The position numbers were made by a program, and so were the translations under genes. A model generated the notes under the pieces. It was given only the letters and a program-made list of their open reading frames with translations, did no database searches and was not told the DNA's origin. From Phyllosticta citriasiana (taxonomy: Eukaryota; Ascomycota; Dothideomycetes; Botryosphaeriales; Phyllostictaceae), in NCBI GenBank assembly GCA_038021145.1, contig JBBPHT010000012.1, positions 930,001-994,000 on the forward strand: a stretch of 64,000 nt of DNA. The letters are read 5' to 3'. This document shows, one piece after another, positions 44,094-55,847 of this stretch (within the stretch, counting starts at the first letter, position 1; each line of letters opens with the position of its first letter).

Positions 44094-45015
44094 ATGCCTC
44101 GAAGGAACGCTCCAGAGCACACTCTCGAGGATCTCATCGACGAAGAGCCTCCCAAGACCATCGATCCTTACGCTGTCCTTGAAGTCGCCCAAGATGCAAC
44201 CGCCGACCAGATCAAATCCGCTTACCGCAAGGCTGCCTTAAAGCACCACCCTGGTATTCCACCCGGATCTCACCTCAAAGATGTGCACTAACACTCTACC
44301 AGACAAGGCTGAAGACAAAGAGGCTGCCCACGCCAAATTCCAAGAGATTGCATTTGCCTACGCCGTTCTCTCAGACTCTCGTCGCCGCTCTCGCTACGAT
44401 ACCACTGGCCGCACTGAGGAGACTATCGACCTCGAAGATGATGACTTCAACTGGACCGAGTACTACAAGGCTCAGTACGAGGGAGTCGTCACCGAGGCCT
44501 CGATTGAAAAGTTCAAGAATGAGTACAAGGGAGGTGAGGAGGAGAAGAAGGACTTGCTAGAGGCCTACGCCAAGTTCAAGGGTAGCATGAACAAGATCTA
44601 CCAAGTTGTCATGCTCAGCAACCCTCTTGACGATGAAGAGCGCTTCCGGAGCATCATCGATGCAGCAATTGCGGAAAAGGCCATTGAACCAATGAAGAAC
44701 TACACGGAAGAGTCTGAGAGAAGTCGGCAGAAGAGACTTGAGCAAGCCAAGAAGGAGAAGCAAGAGGCTCTGGAAGAAGGTGAGAAGATCAATAAGAAGG
44801 CCAACAAGAAGAGGGATGCCCCAGACTCGCTTGGAGACCTCGCTGCGATGATACAACAACGACAAAAGGGTCGCGCCTCAAACTTCCTCGACGACCTCGA
44901 AGCGAAGTACGCGCCCAAACCCAAGAGGGGCAAGAAGCGACAAGCACCTATGGTGGAACCGCCTGACGACGCCTTTGAACGCACGGCATCCAGGCTGAAG
45001 AAGGGCAGAAAATGA
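44094..45015 (+). CDS. DNAJC9-like J-domain protein
   Basis: Exons 44094-44253 and 44303-45015 join to 290 residues. The J domain spans about 22-95: DPYAVLEVAQDATADQIKSAYRKAALKHHPDK, then AFAYAVLSDSRRRSRYDTTG. The Asp of the essential HPD motif is encoded across the intron (G before the donor, AC after the acceptor), so the splice is required for Hsp70 stimulation. After the J domain come an acidic EETIDLEDDDFNWTEYY segment, a conserved helical middle and a Lys-rich, probably nuclear C-terminus. This arrangement matches DNAJC9, a nuclear co-chaperone for histones H3-H4 in animals; the fungal role is inferred. An overlapping minus-strand frame (43959-44192) is its shadow. Confidence 0.9.
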
Positions 45016-45718
45016 GTCGCTGGGACTCAGATATTCTGCAAAATCGTTTATGCCAACCAGCGGCATGACCACCGTAAATGTCCGTTAGACTTTCTACAGG
45101 TTCAAGCTTGACTCGAACAAACTCGCAAACGAAACAATCGGCTCTGCGACATGATTGGGCGAAGCAAGGAACCTATGCTCGTTTTCGGCCAGAGCGAAAC
45201 ACCACATCAGCTGAAGAGTCCGGGTCCAGGACGTTTTTCTTCTTTCTTGCCGCCAAGCACCCTTTGAACCGAATGAGGAGCATCCCCAGCGTCCCTCATG
45301 GTTTGATTTCCTTGGTACTTGCCAAGCTCCTTGCGAATTTCCGCATCTTCCGGCATTCCCGCGTTCTAGTGCCCGCAGGCGCCCGCCCTACCTTTTGCTC
45401 TTGGCGCAAACTAGCCACATCACTGATTCCTTGGGATGAAAATTTATTACCGGGGGGGCGAAAGACTTCGACTCGTTCCTGCCTGGGACATATCCAGTGG
45501 GGACAAAAGACAAGGGATGCAGCAGTCTTGGGTTATTGTGTGGCGCATGACCTCGGCCAGTTGGCAATCCACAGTCGTGGATTCTGGTTGATTGACGGTA
45601 GAATACGTTCGTAACCATATAATATCAGCTCCAGGCGGCCGTGCCTTCATAAAAGAATGGTTGTCACTGATTTTTGTCGAACCAGTGTAATGTGCAACAT
45701 CTTCAAAACTTCGCGACC
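45016..45718. other. Intergenic region
   Basis: 703 bp between two plus-strand genes, without a supportable coding region. A seven-G run lies near 45453. No repeat or RNA gene noticed. Confidence 0.5.
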
Positions 45719-47466
45719 ATGAAACTCCTTTACGTCCTCTTCGCCCTGTTGCCTACTGCTCTGGCTGTCCCGGCACCACAAGACGCAGTCAACTTCTGCA
45801 CGTGTCCGCCTCCAACATGTCCGCAGGAGGAGCCCGCCGTACGTTTTAGTTCCAATGGCCCCATGTCCTCAGCGTCCCTCTAACCCGTTCGCTCGCACCG
45901 CAGGGCTGCCAATGCCGCAACAAAGCCATCCTCGACTGCTCCGACAGAAAAAAAGCCGCCGGCCTCCCCTGTCCCGTCCCTGCTCTCGCGGTACGTCATC
46001 ACCCCCGGTCTCGAGGCTTGTCCGTCGCATGTACACTACCGTAAAAAAAAACTACTTGTTGTAGTAACTCCGTGCATTATATATCATTGACATAACCGTC
46101 GTACTGATTGATGCTGTTGCACAGGCCTGTCCGAAAGAACCGAATTCAGAGAGCCCAGCGCCGCCGCCGCCGCCGCCGCCGCCGCGCAAGGAGAAGCCGC
46201 CGCCAGTTGTCAAACCGAACCCGAATTTCAAGTGTCCATGTGAGGAGAGTGTTTGTATTCAGTCGTATCCTGAGGTAAGTTGCCCTTTTCTTTTATCCTT
46301 GTGTGGTTGAGGCGGTGGAAGCGTGGTGGTGTTGTGGTGTGGCGCAGATCACCACCACTTTGCCTTTTTCGCTTGCGCTTTTGGCGTTTAAGCATGAGCG
46401 TGGGGGGAAAGCTTGTTCTTTCCTGTTTACTACCATCGTAGATGGATGGTTGGATGGTTTGCTGACTTTGTGCGTGTGTAGTCTTGCGAGTGCGCGAATC
46501 GTAATGCGAGGGATTGTTACGATAATTGTGGCGGACCGGAGCCGGTTTACGACGTAAGTTCCTAACGCTACCTTACCCTGTTGTCGTCGGTGTTGTTGTT
46601 TGCCTAAGGCGTATGAGATTTCAAAGAGGTGGGGTCGGTTGGTTGAAGAGCTGTTCGACGGCATGTCGATACTGAAATGACGACGGTCGTAAAGTAGAGC
46701 ATGACGGCGATGCTGAACGCGCACGTGGGAGACCACCGCTCAAGCTTCCCGTCGACAACCTGGCCCATTCTTCAACTTCACAAGCTACGATCTCTAACCA
46801 CTCCTCCACCTCTTCCTCCCCTTTAACCCTACCTTTCAATCGACTTCAATCACTCCAACACTCACGTCAACCCGTGCCACTGATTCTGACCCCACCACAG
46901 ACCTGCGGATAAATCTAACCCTTCTGTCACAGAACCGCTGCGGCTTCGGTGACGACACATCCCCTCCGAGCACCGAACCCGAACCCAAGCCAGAACCACA
47001 GCCCGAATCCAAGCCAGAACCACAGCCCGAACCCAAGCCAGAACCACAGCCCGAACCCAACCCCAGGCCCGACATCTTCAACACGCCCGGGCCCGTTACC
47101 CCGTCCGACCCCCTCCCGCCTGTCGAAAACCCGCCAGACGACTGCACCGACATCACCGACCACGACGAGCGGCAGCAGTGCAAGGACGATGCTAAGAAGC
47201 GCAAAGAGGAGGAGAAGGCGAGACGAGAGGAGGAGAAGGCGAGGCGGAAGGCGGAGAAGGAGGAGCGCAAGCGGAAAAAGGAGGATGACGGGGGGGAGGT
47301 GGACAAGGGAGAGGAGGAGGACAAGGGAGAGAAGGATGGCGAGCCGTGTGGCGATAACCCGCCGTGTAAGGAGGGTGAGGAGTGTGTGGACATTAGATTT
47401 GGTGAGGTGGGCGGAGGCGGTGAGACGAGGAAGGGGTGTTTGCCAGAGAAGGAGAGTGAGGGGTGA
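45719..47466 (+). CDS. Secreted Cys-motif protein with Pro/Glu/Lys repeat linker
   Basis: Exons 45719-45838, 45904-45990, 46125-46274, 46482-46553 and 46933-47466 join in phase to 320 residues. All introns are GT-AG; the last two are long for this genome (207 and 379 nt). Residues 1-16 are a signal peptide (MKLLYVLFALLPTALA). Small Cys modules follow, one per exon: FCTCPPPTCP, then CQCRNKAILDC, then CPCEESVCIQ and CECANRNARDCYDNCGG. A poly-Pro run at about 78-86 and a PEPKPEPQ repeat (about 155-180) separate them from a charged Glu/Lys/Arg coiled-coil-like part (residues about 215-275). A final Cys pair region (EPCGDNPPCKEGEEC) ends the protein. It looks like a secreted wall or effector-type protein; family unknown. 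Confidence 0.78.
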
Positions 47467-48412
47467 GGAAGATGAGGGGATGGGGTCGGGTAGTATGATA
47501 ATGCTCTTGTGTCTGTATAATATAGCCGTCTTGATACATGTTGAGAAGAGTTGACTGAGTGTCGTTGGGAAGGGGAAGAGGTTCGCCTCCTTCACCCTAC
47601 TTGCATGTGGGAAATAGAAGCACTGAGATGGAAACGCTGAAAGAACAAGCTGGTCTTCATTTCATGGGTCCAACACTTGGCCGCGCAGAATCGCTGTTCA
47701 TTAGGCGAGGGACAGCTGCTCAAGAGGTGAGCCCATTGCTCTTCACGTGTCGTTTGAAGACCGGATTGGAAACTTCACCAGTCGGTGTAAGAGCACGATG
47801 ACTGAAAGAAAGCAAGGAAAAGAATGAATCGTCAATCATTGAGAACAATACAATAGAACATTGCGCTTCACTATACATGTTGCAGAAGATCCAAGTGCAG
47901 GCAAGAAAGAAATGGCTGGCAGCTGCAGCAGGGGGAACCGACTGCAAACGCGCAGCGCATAGTGTATCGGACATCATCAACTCCTACAGCACAGGACGGC
48001 AGAGAGGAAGAGATCCCCAAACGTGCATGGCTGGAAGGAAAAGAGGGCGAAGAAAAGGAGGGAAGGGTAATCTGCCACCCCTCCCCCATCATGTTCCCTG
48101 GTGCAACAACAAGATTCCTCTCGCGCCGAACCCAACGCCAAGGGTATGCAAATAGACTCACTACCGCCTCGAGCGTACCAAGGGTGGAAGACTGCAGGCA
48201 GAAGCAGCCCTCCTTCCCTTTCCCCCGCCAGCCTTTCGCCTCGACTACTGGTCCTCGGCGCTGCATGTCCACATGGTGCCTCGCGTCAACCATCTATACC
48301 TCCCCACACGTGCTTCGGGCCCCTCATTCTGGACTGGCTCGCTCGCTCAACTGCTCAACCGCTTGACTGCTAGGTATGGCAAAATTTGGTATGTTCGTGG
48401 CTCGTAGAGTTC
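47467..48412. other. Intergenic region between convergent genes
   Basis: The secreted-protein gene ends at 47466 and nudF ends at 48413, so this 946-bp gap is a shared 3' flank. Open frames on both strands overlap and lack coding features. No repeat noticed. Confidence 0.5.
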
Positions 48413-49909
48413 TCATGACGCAAAGACCCTCACGTTCAGGTCAACGCAGCCCGTGGCAATCACGCATCTAATTGTCGTGTTCGCATCTGGGTCTTCCTTC
48501 TTTGTTCCGTTCTGCGCAGGGGCTCCGTTGGCATCGCCATTGACTTGCGGCTCTTTGCGCACGCTTGGGGCGAAGCGTAGCGAGCTAATAAAATGGCCAT
48601 GTTCCGCAACGGTCTTTACGCATTTGCCTTCTTGGGTCAAGTCCCAGCACCGTATAGTCTTGTCGTCGCCGCAACTTATCAGATATTTGCCGCCAGGATG
48701 GAAGACCATGGCGCGTATCCAATTGTCGTGCCCAACTAGAGTCTTGATCAGAGTGCCGCGGGCATCCCACAGTTTGATTGTCTTGTCGCGTGACCCCGTG
48801 GCAAGGAACTCGGCCGAGGAGCTGGCTGGTGGAGGCTTTTTGAGACCTGCTAGGGTGGCAAGGTGCCCGTATGCGGCCGGCGGAGCGAAGGCCACGCATT
48901 CCACGACGTGGTCGTGGCCGACGAATGTGCACTTGGGCTCGCCGTTGCCAGCATCCCAAAGTCTTGCAGTCTGGTCGTTTGAGGCCGAAAGCAGCCACCG
49001 GCCGTCGAAACTGGGTGCCACGTCGCGTACCCAGTCAGCGTGACCGCGAATGGTCTTGACGCAATAACCAGTCGTAACATCCCAAATCTTTAGTGTTTGA
49101 TCCCGAGACGCCGACACCAAAAGATTTCCAGAAGAAGGCGAGCCTGCAGCCCCGCTTGGGATGAAGCGAATGGCAGATACCGAGTGATCGTGGCCAGGCA
49201 AAGTCCTGATGTTCTTGTACTCATCGCTCGGGTCCCAAAGTTTGATGGTAAGATCTGACGAACACGAGGCGAGCAGGGTCCCTCCACGCGGTCCTCCAAA
49301 ATCAACATCTAACACGCTCTTTGTGTGACCTTTTACCGTGCGCTCCAGCTCGCCCAGCTCGTAGTCCCAGATCTTGATTGTGGTGTCTTCGGAGCCCGAG
49401 GCCAGAGAGGTAAAGATGGGGTGAAAGGCAACGCATGTGACGGGCTGGCGATGGGACTGCAGGCTGTGAGAGGCGGGCGCTCTGGGTAGCCAGCTCGTGG
49501 GATCTTCATTCTTGCGCAGGCGCGTGGCAGGCGTGGTGGAGTCGAGTTCGGCTTGGAGGGCTTGATTTCTTGATTCGAGGTCCATAATCTACGACGCCAG
49601 GAATTCAGTACAGGCGTGCTTGCCGCCAGATGGGAAAGATGCCAACCTTCTTTTGCAGGCGGACCACGCTGGTCCACTTCTTTTCCAACAGCCCCTCATA
49701 TTTCTTTCGGGTGTTCTCGTCAAAAGAGTCGCCGATTTCGCACTCTTCTTGAAGAGCAGCGGCACTTTGAGGGTGGTTCGAGGCGGCCAGGTAAGCTATA
49801 ATTGCCTTGTGCCTGCGGCAGAGAATCAGAAGAGGATCGATTTTGGGGCAAAGGCGGTGGAGACAAAGTACAGCTCATCAGCCTGGCGCTGGGTTAAAAT
49901 CTGGCTCAT
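48413..49909 (-). CDS. nudF: Nuclear distribution protein NudF/PAC1 (LIS1 homolog)
   Basis: LIS1 binds cytoplasmic dynein and, with NudE, controls its motility and nuclear migration in hyphae. Exons 49872-49909, 49647-49812 and 48413-49588 join to 459 residues. The N-terminus has the LisH dimerisation motif (RQADELHKAIIAYLAASN), then a coiled coil around 55-85 (KKIMDLESRNQALQAEL). Seven WD40 repeats follow, each with a recognisable GH...D...WD or IKLWD end: TTIKIWDYELG, LTIKLWDPSD, QTLKIWDVTTG, QTARLWDAGNG, KTIKLWDARG, KTIRCWDLTQ and a final NVRVFAS. An inserted loop in the fifth repeat (LATLAGLKKPPPASSS) is typical of filamentous fungi. Length matches the family. It is divergent from a microtubule polymerase gene. 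Confidence 0.97.
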
Positions 49910-50665
49910 GGCGACGATGGGCGCATCCGGTCGCAGTCGGTCGGTGCGCCCTTCAAAAAGGAGAGAGGTTCAAAGGTAGAGCGGGGTGGAGGGGTCCAGC
50001 AGACGTTGTTGGTGATACGAAGTTGCAGAAGCGGAAGCGGGTAGGGCTGCGTGGGCGGCGTGGGCGAGCGAGAGCGAGGGCGCGGGCACGGTGGATGCGA
50101 TGCGATGCGATGCGATGCGATGCGACGTGATGCTGGCCAGGGCGAGCAGCGACGACAGTAAAAATTGGAGCAATTGAAAGGCCAAGGTGCAGGGAGATGG
50201 CCTTGATGGTGTTTTGGCGGTGTTGGCACTGGCCACGAAAGGTTGCACCGTTTGGCCGCCCAGCAACGGGCCCAGTCGGCTGCCGAAGGGCCGTTGTTGT
50301 TCTTTCACACGCACCAAAACAACTACCTACCTCAACCCTACCTTACCGCTCTACCACCTCACGCCTCCAGTCTGCAACCACGCCCCTTTGTCGCCCCGTC
50401 GCATCTTGCTGTCAACCTGCGACGCACATCTGCCCGATCCTCGACAATCCTCAACCTCGACTCGCGACCTGCCCGACCCGACTAGACAGCACGTACGTCA
50501 CCCACCGCATCGCTGCGCACCGCCTTAACCACCCCGCAAAGAGGGGCCCTTATGCGCCCTCGACCTGGCTCCCAACGACTTCGCTCTTAGTCTGCTCTCC
50601 TCGGCTTTACTGATTTTCGATCCCCTCCAGCTCAACCACAACTCCATCCCCCGCAAGCCATCGCC
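49910..50665. promoter_or_regulatory. Shared divergent promoter of nudF and the XMAP215 gene
   Basis: 756 bp separate two start codons that point away from each other. The stretch contains about six GATGC units at 50094-50124 and a C-rich, pyrimidine-rich leader (about 50330-50660) before the XMAP215 start. No other gene fits. Both products act on microtubules, so shared control is plausible, but no specific binding site was recognised. Confidence 0.55.
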
Positions 50666-53498
50666 ATGGCGGACCAGGAAGAGGACTTCTCCTCGCTGCC
50701 GCTGCCCGACCGCTTCCAGCACAAAAACTGGAAGGTCAGAAAGGAAGGATATGAGGCCGCCGCAAAAGAGTTTGACAAGGCCGTGGGAGAGACCGACCCC
50801 GTCGTCAAGCAGTTCACCTCGGACGCGAGCCTGTGGAAAGGGGCTGTGGCAGATTCCAATGTCGCTGCCCAGGCCGAAGCCATGGGCGCGTATTGCTCCT
50901 TTCTCCAGATCGCTGGCACAAATGGTGCCGTCAGGTACGTCTTTCCCATCAGCTCAGCGCTGGGCTCGCGGTGAACTAACTCGATGTTTTGTAGAACTCG
51001 AGGCATGACCATTGCACCACTCGTTGAAAAGGGTCTAACTGGTCGGCCGGCCGCGCAACAAAAGGCCCAAGAAGCCCTATTACTACTGATCGAGATGGAC
51101 CGCGCTGATCCCGTCATCGAAGAAATGCTGCCGCTCCTTGCCCACAAGCAACCCAAGGTCATTGCTGCCACGCTCAAAGCCCTCACCGCCATAGTACACG
51201 CCTACGGCTGCAAAACGGTCGAGCCTAAGCCGATCCTCAAGTCGCTACCCAAAGTCTTTGGTCATGCCGACAAGAACGTCCGTGCCGAGGCGCAGAACCT
51301 GACAGTGGAATTCTACCGATGGCTCAAGGAGGCAATGAAGCCTCTCTTCTGGGGCGATCTGAAGCCTGTGCAGCAAACAGACTTGGACAAACTCTTTGAA
51401 AAGGTCAAAGAAGAGCCGGCGCCAAAACAAGAAAGACTGCTGCGGTCTCAGCAAGAAGCCGCAGAAGCCGCAGAAGCCACTGGCGGAGGAGAGGAAGGAG
51501 AGGAGGGAGGTGAAGAAGAGGGAGAGATTGATTTGGAACCAGAATACATGGCTGTCGACGTCATGGCCAAAATCCCCAAGGACTTTTCCGAAAGGCTTGG
51601 GTCCTCCAAGTGGAAAGATCGCAAAGAAGCTCTCGACGACCTCCACAACGCCATCAACGTGCCAGCAATGGAGGAGGGTCCTTTTGATGACATTATGCGC
51701 GGACTGGCAAAGTCGATGAAGGACGCCAACATTGCCGTGGTGACAGTTGCCGCCAACTGCGTCGAGATTTTCGCCAAAGGTCTGCGGAAGAGTTTTGGAA
51801 AGTACCGGAGTACTGTTTTCAGTCCCATGCTTGAAAGATTAAAAGAGAAGAAACAGTCGGTCGCGGATGCCTTGAGCGCTGCTCTTGAGGCATGCGTCGC
51901 GTCGACTAGCTTGAACGAGTGTCTCGAGGAGATCCTCGAAGCGCTCAAACACAAGAACCCCCAAGTCAAACTCGAGTCGACCCGTCTGTTGATCCGGATA
52001 CTTAAGTCGACCAGAGAAGCACCACAGCCACCAGAGGTTAAGAGCATCGCAGAAGCCGCTACAAAGCTCCTTGCGGAATCGCAAGCCACGCAGCGTGACG
52101 CTGGTGCCGAGGTGCTGGGTGTTTTGTGGAAAATAATGGGTGACCGGCTGATGAACCCGCATCTGGATGGTCTCGATGACATTCGCAAGAACAAGATCAA
52201 GGAATTCCACGACTCGGCAGAGGTCAAGGCCAAGTACAAGCCAAAGGCCGCAGCGCCTCCCAAGCCAGCGGCAGCTCCTGCGGGCAAGAAGCCTGTTGGT
52301 AAGAAACCAGCCTTTGGAGCGAAGAAGCCTGCTCCGGCTGCCGCTCCCCGTGCGCCATCGCCAGAAGAGCCAGCAGCAGCACCGCTCGCCCCGAAGCCAA
52401 CCGCCCGGCCTGGTTCAAAACTCACTGGCCCCAAGACTGGTCTTGCCAAACCGCAAGTCGGATCTCGACTTGGACTCAAGAAACCCGCCACCGCCGCTCC
52501 AACGTCACCCAAACGTGCACCTTCGCCACCACTCGTGGAAGATCCCGAGCCGCTAGCTGCCAAGCCAGCTCCCAGAGGGCCCGCAGGCCGTGGTCTGGCT
52601 GGTCGTCCACTTGGAAAGCCTCAGGCTGCGCCGGCTGCCGAACCTCCTGCTCCCGCGCCGGTTTCTGGCCTTGGTGCTGTCGAAAAGGCCGAGTTGGAAG
52701 AGCTACGTGTCGAAGTTGAGCACCTTCGAAAGCAAGCCGAGGACTCTAAGGCGGAGAAGGCGCGGATGACCTCGCAAATCCACGAGCTGCAAAATCAAAA
52801 TGCACAGCTGATTGAGGACCACACTCGGGACGTCCTTTCTATCAAAGCCAAGGAGACGCAACTCGTGCGTGCGCGCTCCGATGCTGAGGCGGCGGAGACA
52901 ACAGTGCAGGCGCAGCAGAGGGAGGTCGAGCGCCTCAAACGCGAGCTTGCGCGCCAAGTAAGAGCTGCCAGTCCTCAACCGTACGAGCAGAACACCGAGG
53001 CAGTGTACAACGACGTTGGCATGAATGGAGGCAGCGGCAGATTTGGCGGTGACCCTGGCTACAGTGGCGGGTTTAACAGACGCAACTTCACGCCAACTTC
53101 CCCAGGTTTCGACGGCAGGGAGAACTTTGGCGACATGAGCCGTTCGGATTCGCGCAACAGCAAGCTTAGTCCAATTAGGCGCGGTGGCTCCGGCAGCCGT
53201 TCGAGTCACTCCGGCTCCGGGCTTGGTGGACGTGCCAGTCCATCGATAGGTGGATCGACGGAGAATGGAGGTAGCAGCTCAAGGATGAGCACCGCCGCCA
53301 ACTTGGGAAGCGGCAGCGGAGCAGAAAGCTGGAAGAGGGCGGCAGAAGTGACGCAGAATCTCAAGGCTAGGATCGAATTGATGAAGGTAAGTTCGCCAGT
53401 CTTCGCCGTTTACGCAACGGATTTGACTGACACGGATCTAGGCCAAACAAGGACTTTCGAGACAAGCGCAAGGGCAACATCATCCCCCGCAACACTGA
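50666..53498 (+). CDS. XMAP215/Stu2/AlpA family microtubule polymerase
   Basis: Proteins of this family bind tubulin dimers and speed plus-end growth, acting at spindle poles, kinetochores and hyphal microtubules. Exons 50666-50934, 50995-53386 and 53442-53498 join to 905 residues. Two TOG domains are visible: TOG1 at about 5-230 (LPLPDRFQHKNWKVRKEGYE ... KPLFWGDLKPVQQTDL) and TOG2 at about 285-510 (FSERLGSSKWKDRKEALDDL ... GDRLMNPHLDGLDDIRK), joined by an acidic linker. A basic Lys/Pro/Ala-rich lattice-binding region follows (about 520-660), then a coiled coil for dimerisation (about 665-755) and a Gly/Ser-rich C-terminal part. The last exon adds only 18 residues. Two TOGs plus a coiled coil is the fungal arrangement. 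Confidence 0.95.
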
Positions 53499-54907
53499 AA
53501 CGGGCATGAGAGCTACTGCTAGCTATTTCTGAGTTTTCTCGCGGGATGCGTTCCCCCCTTCCCCTCTTCCCGCCTTGACGAATGATGTGTCCACCAATCT
53601 CTTTTGAACCAACCAAAAACTTCCTATGTCGGTCGCACCACCACACGGAAAGAGCATGATACCAGGCGTTTTTTCTATTTCGTTGAATGATTGGGACTGG
53701 CTGGCTTTTTCCGCACCTCCTCAACCTCCTCCTGTTTGGCCGTGCACTGGGCGAGTGAGAGCCAACAAACACGTTCCGCTCTCTCTATCTCGTGCACGGC
53801 TGCAGCGGCTGTACAAACCTTTGCTTTCTCTCTCAAAAGAAAAGGGACTCTGGTTGGGCTGGATGGATACTTTTCGGGCGTGGCTTTTTCTACTTGTTGA
53901 CTCTTTTCACCTCTACCTACCTACCTACCTGCCTTGAACGAATTTGACGCCACGATGCTACGCTACGCAGCTCTCATCCTCGACGCCATGTCGCGCGCGG
54001 CGTGGCGGAAGAGGCGGATGGCGGGACGGATGGACAGAGAGATAGAGCGACGGGACGGGGCGCTGAGCGGCGACGGTTGTACGATTGGTTGATTGATGGA
54101 GTAGTAGCTGTAGTAGACGAAGAAGACGCGCTCGCTCGCCTGATCGATACTCGCTGATGAATCTCCTTGGCGCTTGCTTGTTCGCTCACTCCCGCTTGCT
54201 GTCTGTCTACACTCTCTTATACTTACATATGTAGTCTGTCGTAGGTAGCAGCTTGCTCGACTCTCTTATCTTCTCTTCTGTAGCCCATCTTGGCTCATCG
54301 TGGTCGCATTTCCTTGCCATCTTTTGCTTCTTGTTTCTTGCTTCTTGTTTTTCTTGTGTTATGTTGTCGTTGGTCAGATGATTGTGCGCCGTGCTGTCAC
54401 GTCACCCCTGCACTTTTAGTCTAGTTACTTGTTTACTGGTGTCTGATGTACGTCTTTTCGGGTTTCAGCTGGATAGTGAGTGGGTGAAGTTGAGGTGCAG
54501 ATGCAGAGGGTGTGGTGTTTTATGGCGACGTTTTCTTCTTGCCCCTATTTGCTTGTCTTAGTCCAGCTTTCCCACACACACCTCGGGGCGCAGAGGAGAG
54601 GAAGAGACTATATAGGTGCTGTGGGGATTCTGCTGCGTGGGGTTCTGTCATGGGCCTTTTGTCGATAGGTAGATTGGCCAGGTGGTGTGACAATAAATGT
54701 AAGTGTTAACTTAATTGTCGTCCGCCTTGCTCCCGGCACTTTTGGCCTTGTCACTGACGTTTCCAGAGTAATTCGGACACTTTGGCGAATACTTTGTAAA
54801 CACATGTGGGCAGCTCGACATTCACATGCCATGTGAAACTGTAAGTGAATAAATTGGCCGTGGTGACACGGCATCCGCTTTTGGGTCGGCAGTCGACTTG
54901 GTCATTT
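53499..54907. other. Intergenic region
   Basis: 1.4 kb downstream of the XMAP215 gene. It contains CTACCTACCT units near 53912-53930 and T/C-rich runs at about 54190-54360. Open frames are short and unconvincing. It leads into the tandem repeat at 54908. Confidence 0.5.
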
Positions 54908-55560
54908 GTTTCTTCGCCGACCAACCTCTCCTCGACACCACACTGTGCTTCCACTCAGCTCGGTGTGAGGCCTTCCATCTTCTTGGTCTGCGCCTCATCC
55001 TTGGATCATTGGCGCCAGGTCATTGCGATCAAGGCGTTGCGGTGTTGGCTCCTCTTGCTCGTTTGCTTCTTTTGCGACCAACCTCTCCTCACCACCAGAT
55101 CGCGCTTCGTCTCTGGAGGTGCTTCCGCCCGGTGCATCTATTCTCGGTCTGCGCCTCATCCTTGGATCATCGGCGCCAGGTCATTGCGGTCAAGGCATTG
55201 CGGTGCTAGCGTCTTGCGCGTTTGCTTCCACGCCGACACACCCCTACATCACACAACGCGCTTCGTTCCTGAAGGCGCATTCGCTCAATGTGAGTCGTTC
55301 CGCTCCGTCAATCTGTACCTCATCCTCAGATCATTGACGTCGAGTAATTGCAGTCAAGCGACTGCAGTGCTGGCTCTTTAGTGGCCTGGTCTTGCTCGTT
55401 TGCTTCTTCGCCGACTGACCTTTCCACAGCACCTCATTGCGCTTTATCTCTGGAGGTCTTTCATCATAGTAAGGTCCCCCAATTTGGCCAACTTCAGTTT
55501 TTGCCTCATAGAATTGACATCAAGTGATTGTAGTCAAGCTTCTACGGCCGACTCACTCTA
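54908..55560 (+). repeat. Tandem repeat, four imperfect units of about 150-178 bp
   Basis: Units begin with variants of GTTTGCTTCTTCGCCGACC at 54908, 55071, 55220 and 55398. Each continues with an ACCTCTCCTC-like word, a GCGCTTCGTCTCTGGAGG-like word, TCTGCGCCTCATCCTTGG, and GTCATTGCGGTCAAGGC. Units 1 and 2 are the most alike and unit 4 is the most diverged. Unit lengths (163, 149, 178) are not all multiples of three, so the 178-codon frame that crosses the array changes phase between units. This argues against a repeat protein. Confidence 0.75.
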
Positions 55561-55847
55561 GTGAAGTCGACTGCTTTTAAGTCGTCGCGCTCAGGTCGCG
55601 GCGGTTATTTCACTTAAGTCGATTCACAAGCTGCCCTTCCGGCTCCTCCTGCTTGTTCACACCCTCACTGGTCAATATCCTCACAACACCACACCGCGGA
55701 CCGTCTCGAGAGACATTTTGTCAGCGCGTGATCTCGGCACCACGTCGCTAAGGTCGGCACGAATGCTGCGCCTTTAGCTCAAGTATTTGGAAACAGGTAA
55801 GGCAGGCCTCGTTGGTTTTCAAATCTCCTTCCTCCTGATCTTTGCTC

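Noticed and set aside
54845..55381. 178-codon plus-strand frame with repeated CASSLDHWRQVIAI-like words
   Set aside because: The repeated words come from the tandem nucleotide repeat, whose unit lengths are not multiples of three, so the phase is not maintained.
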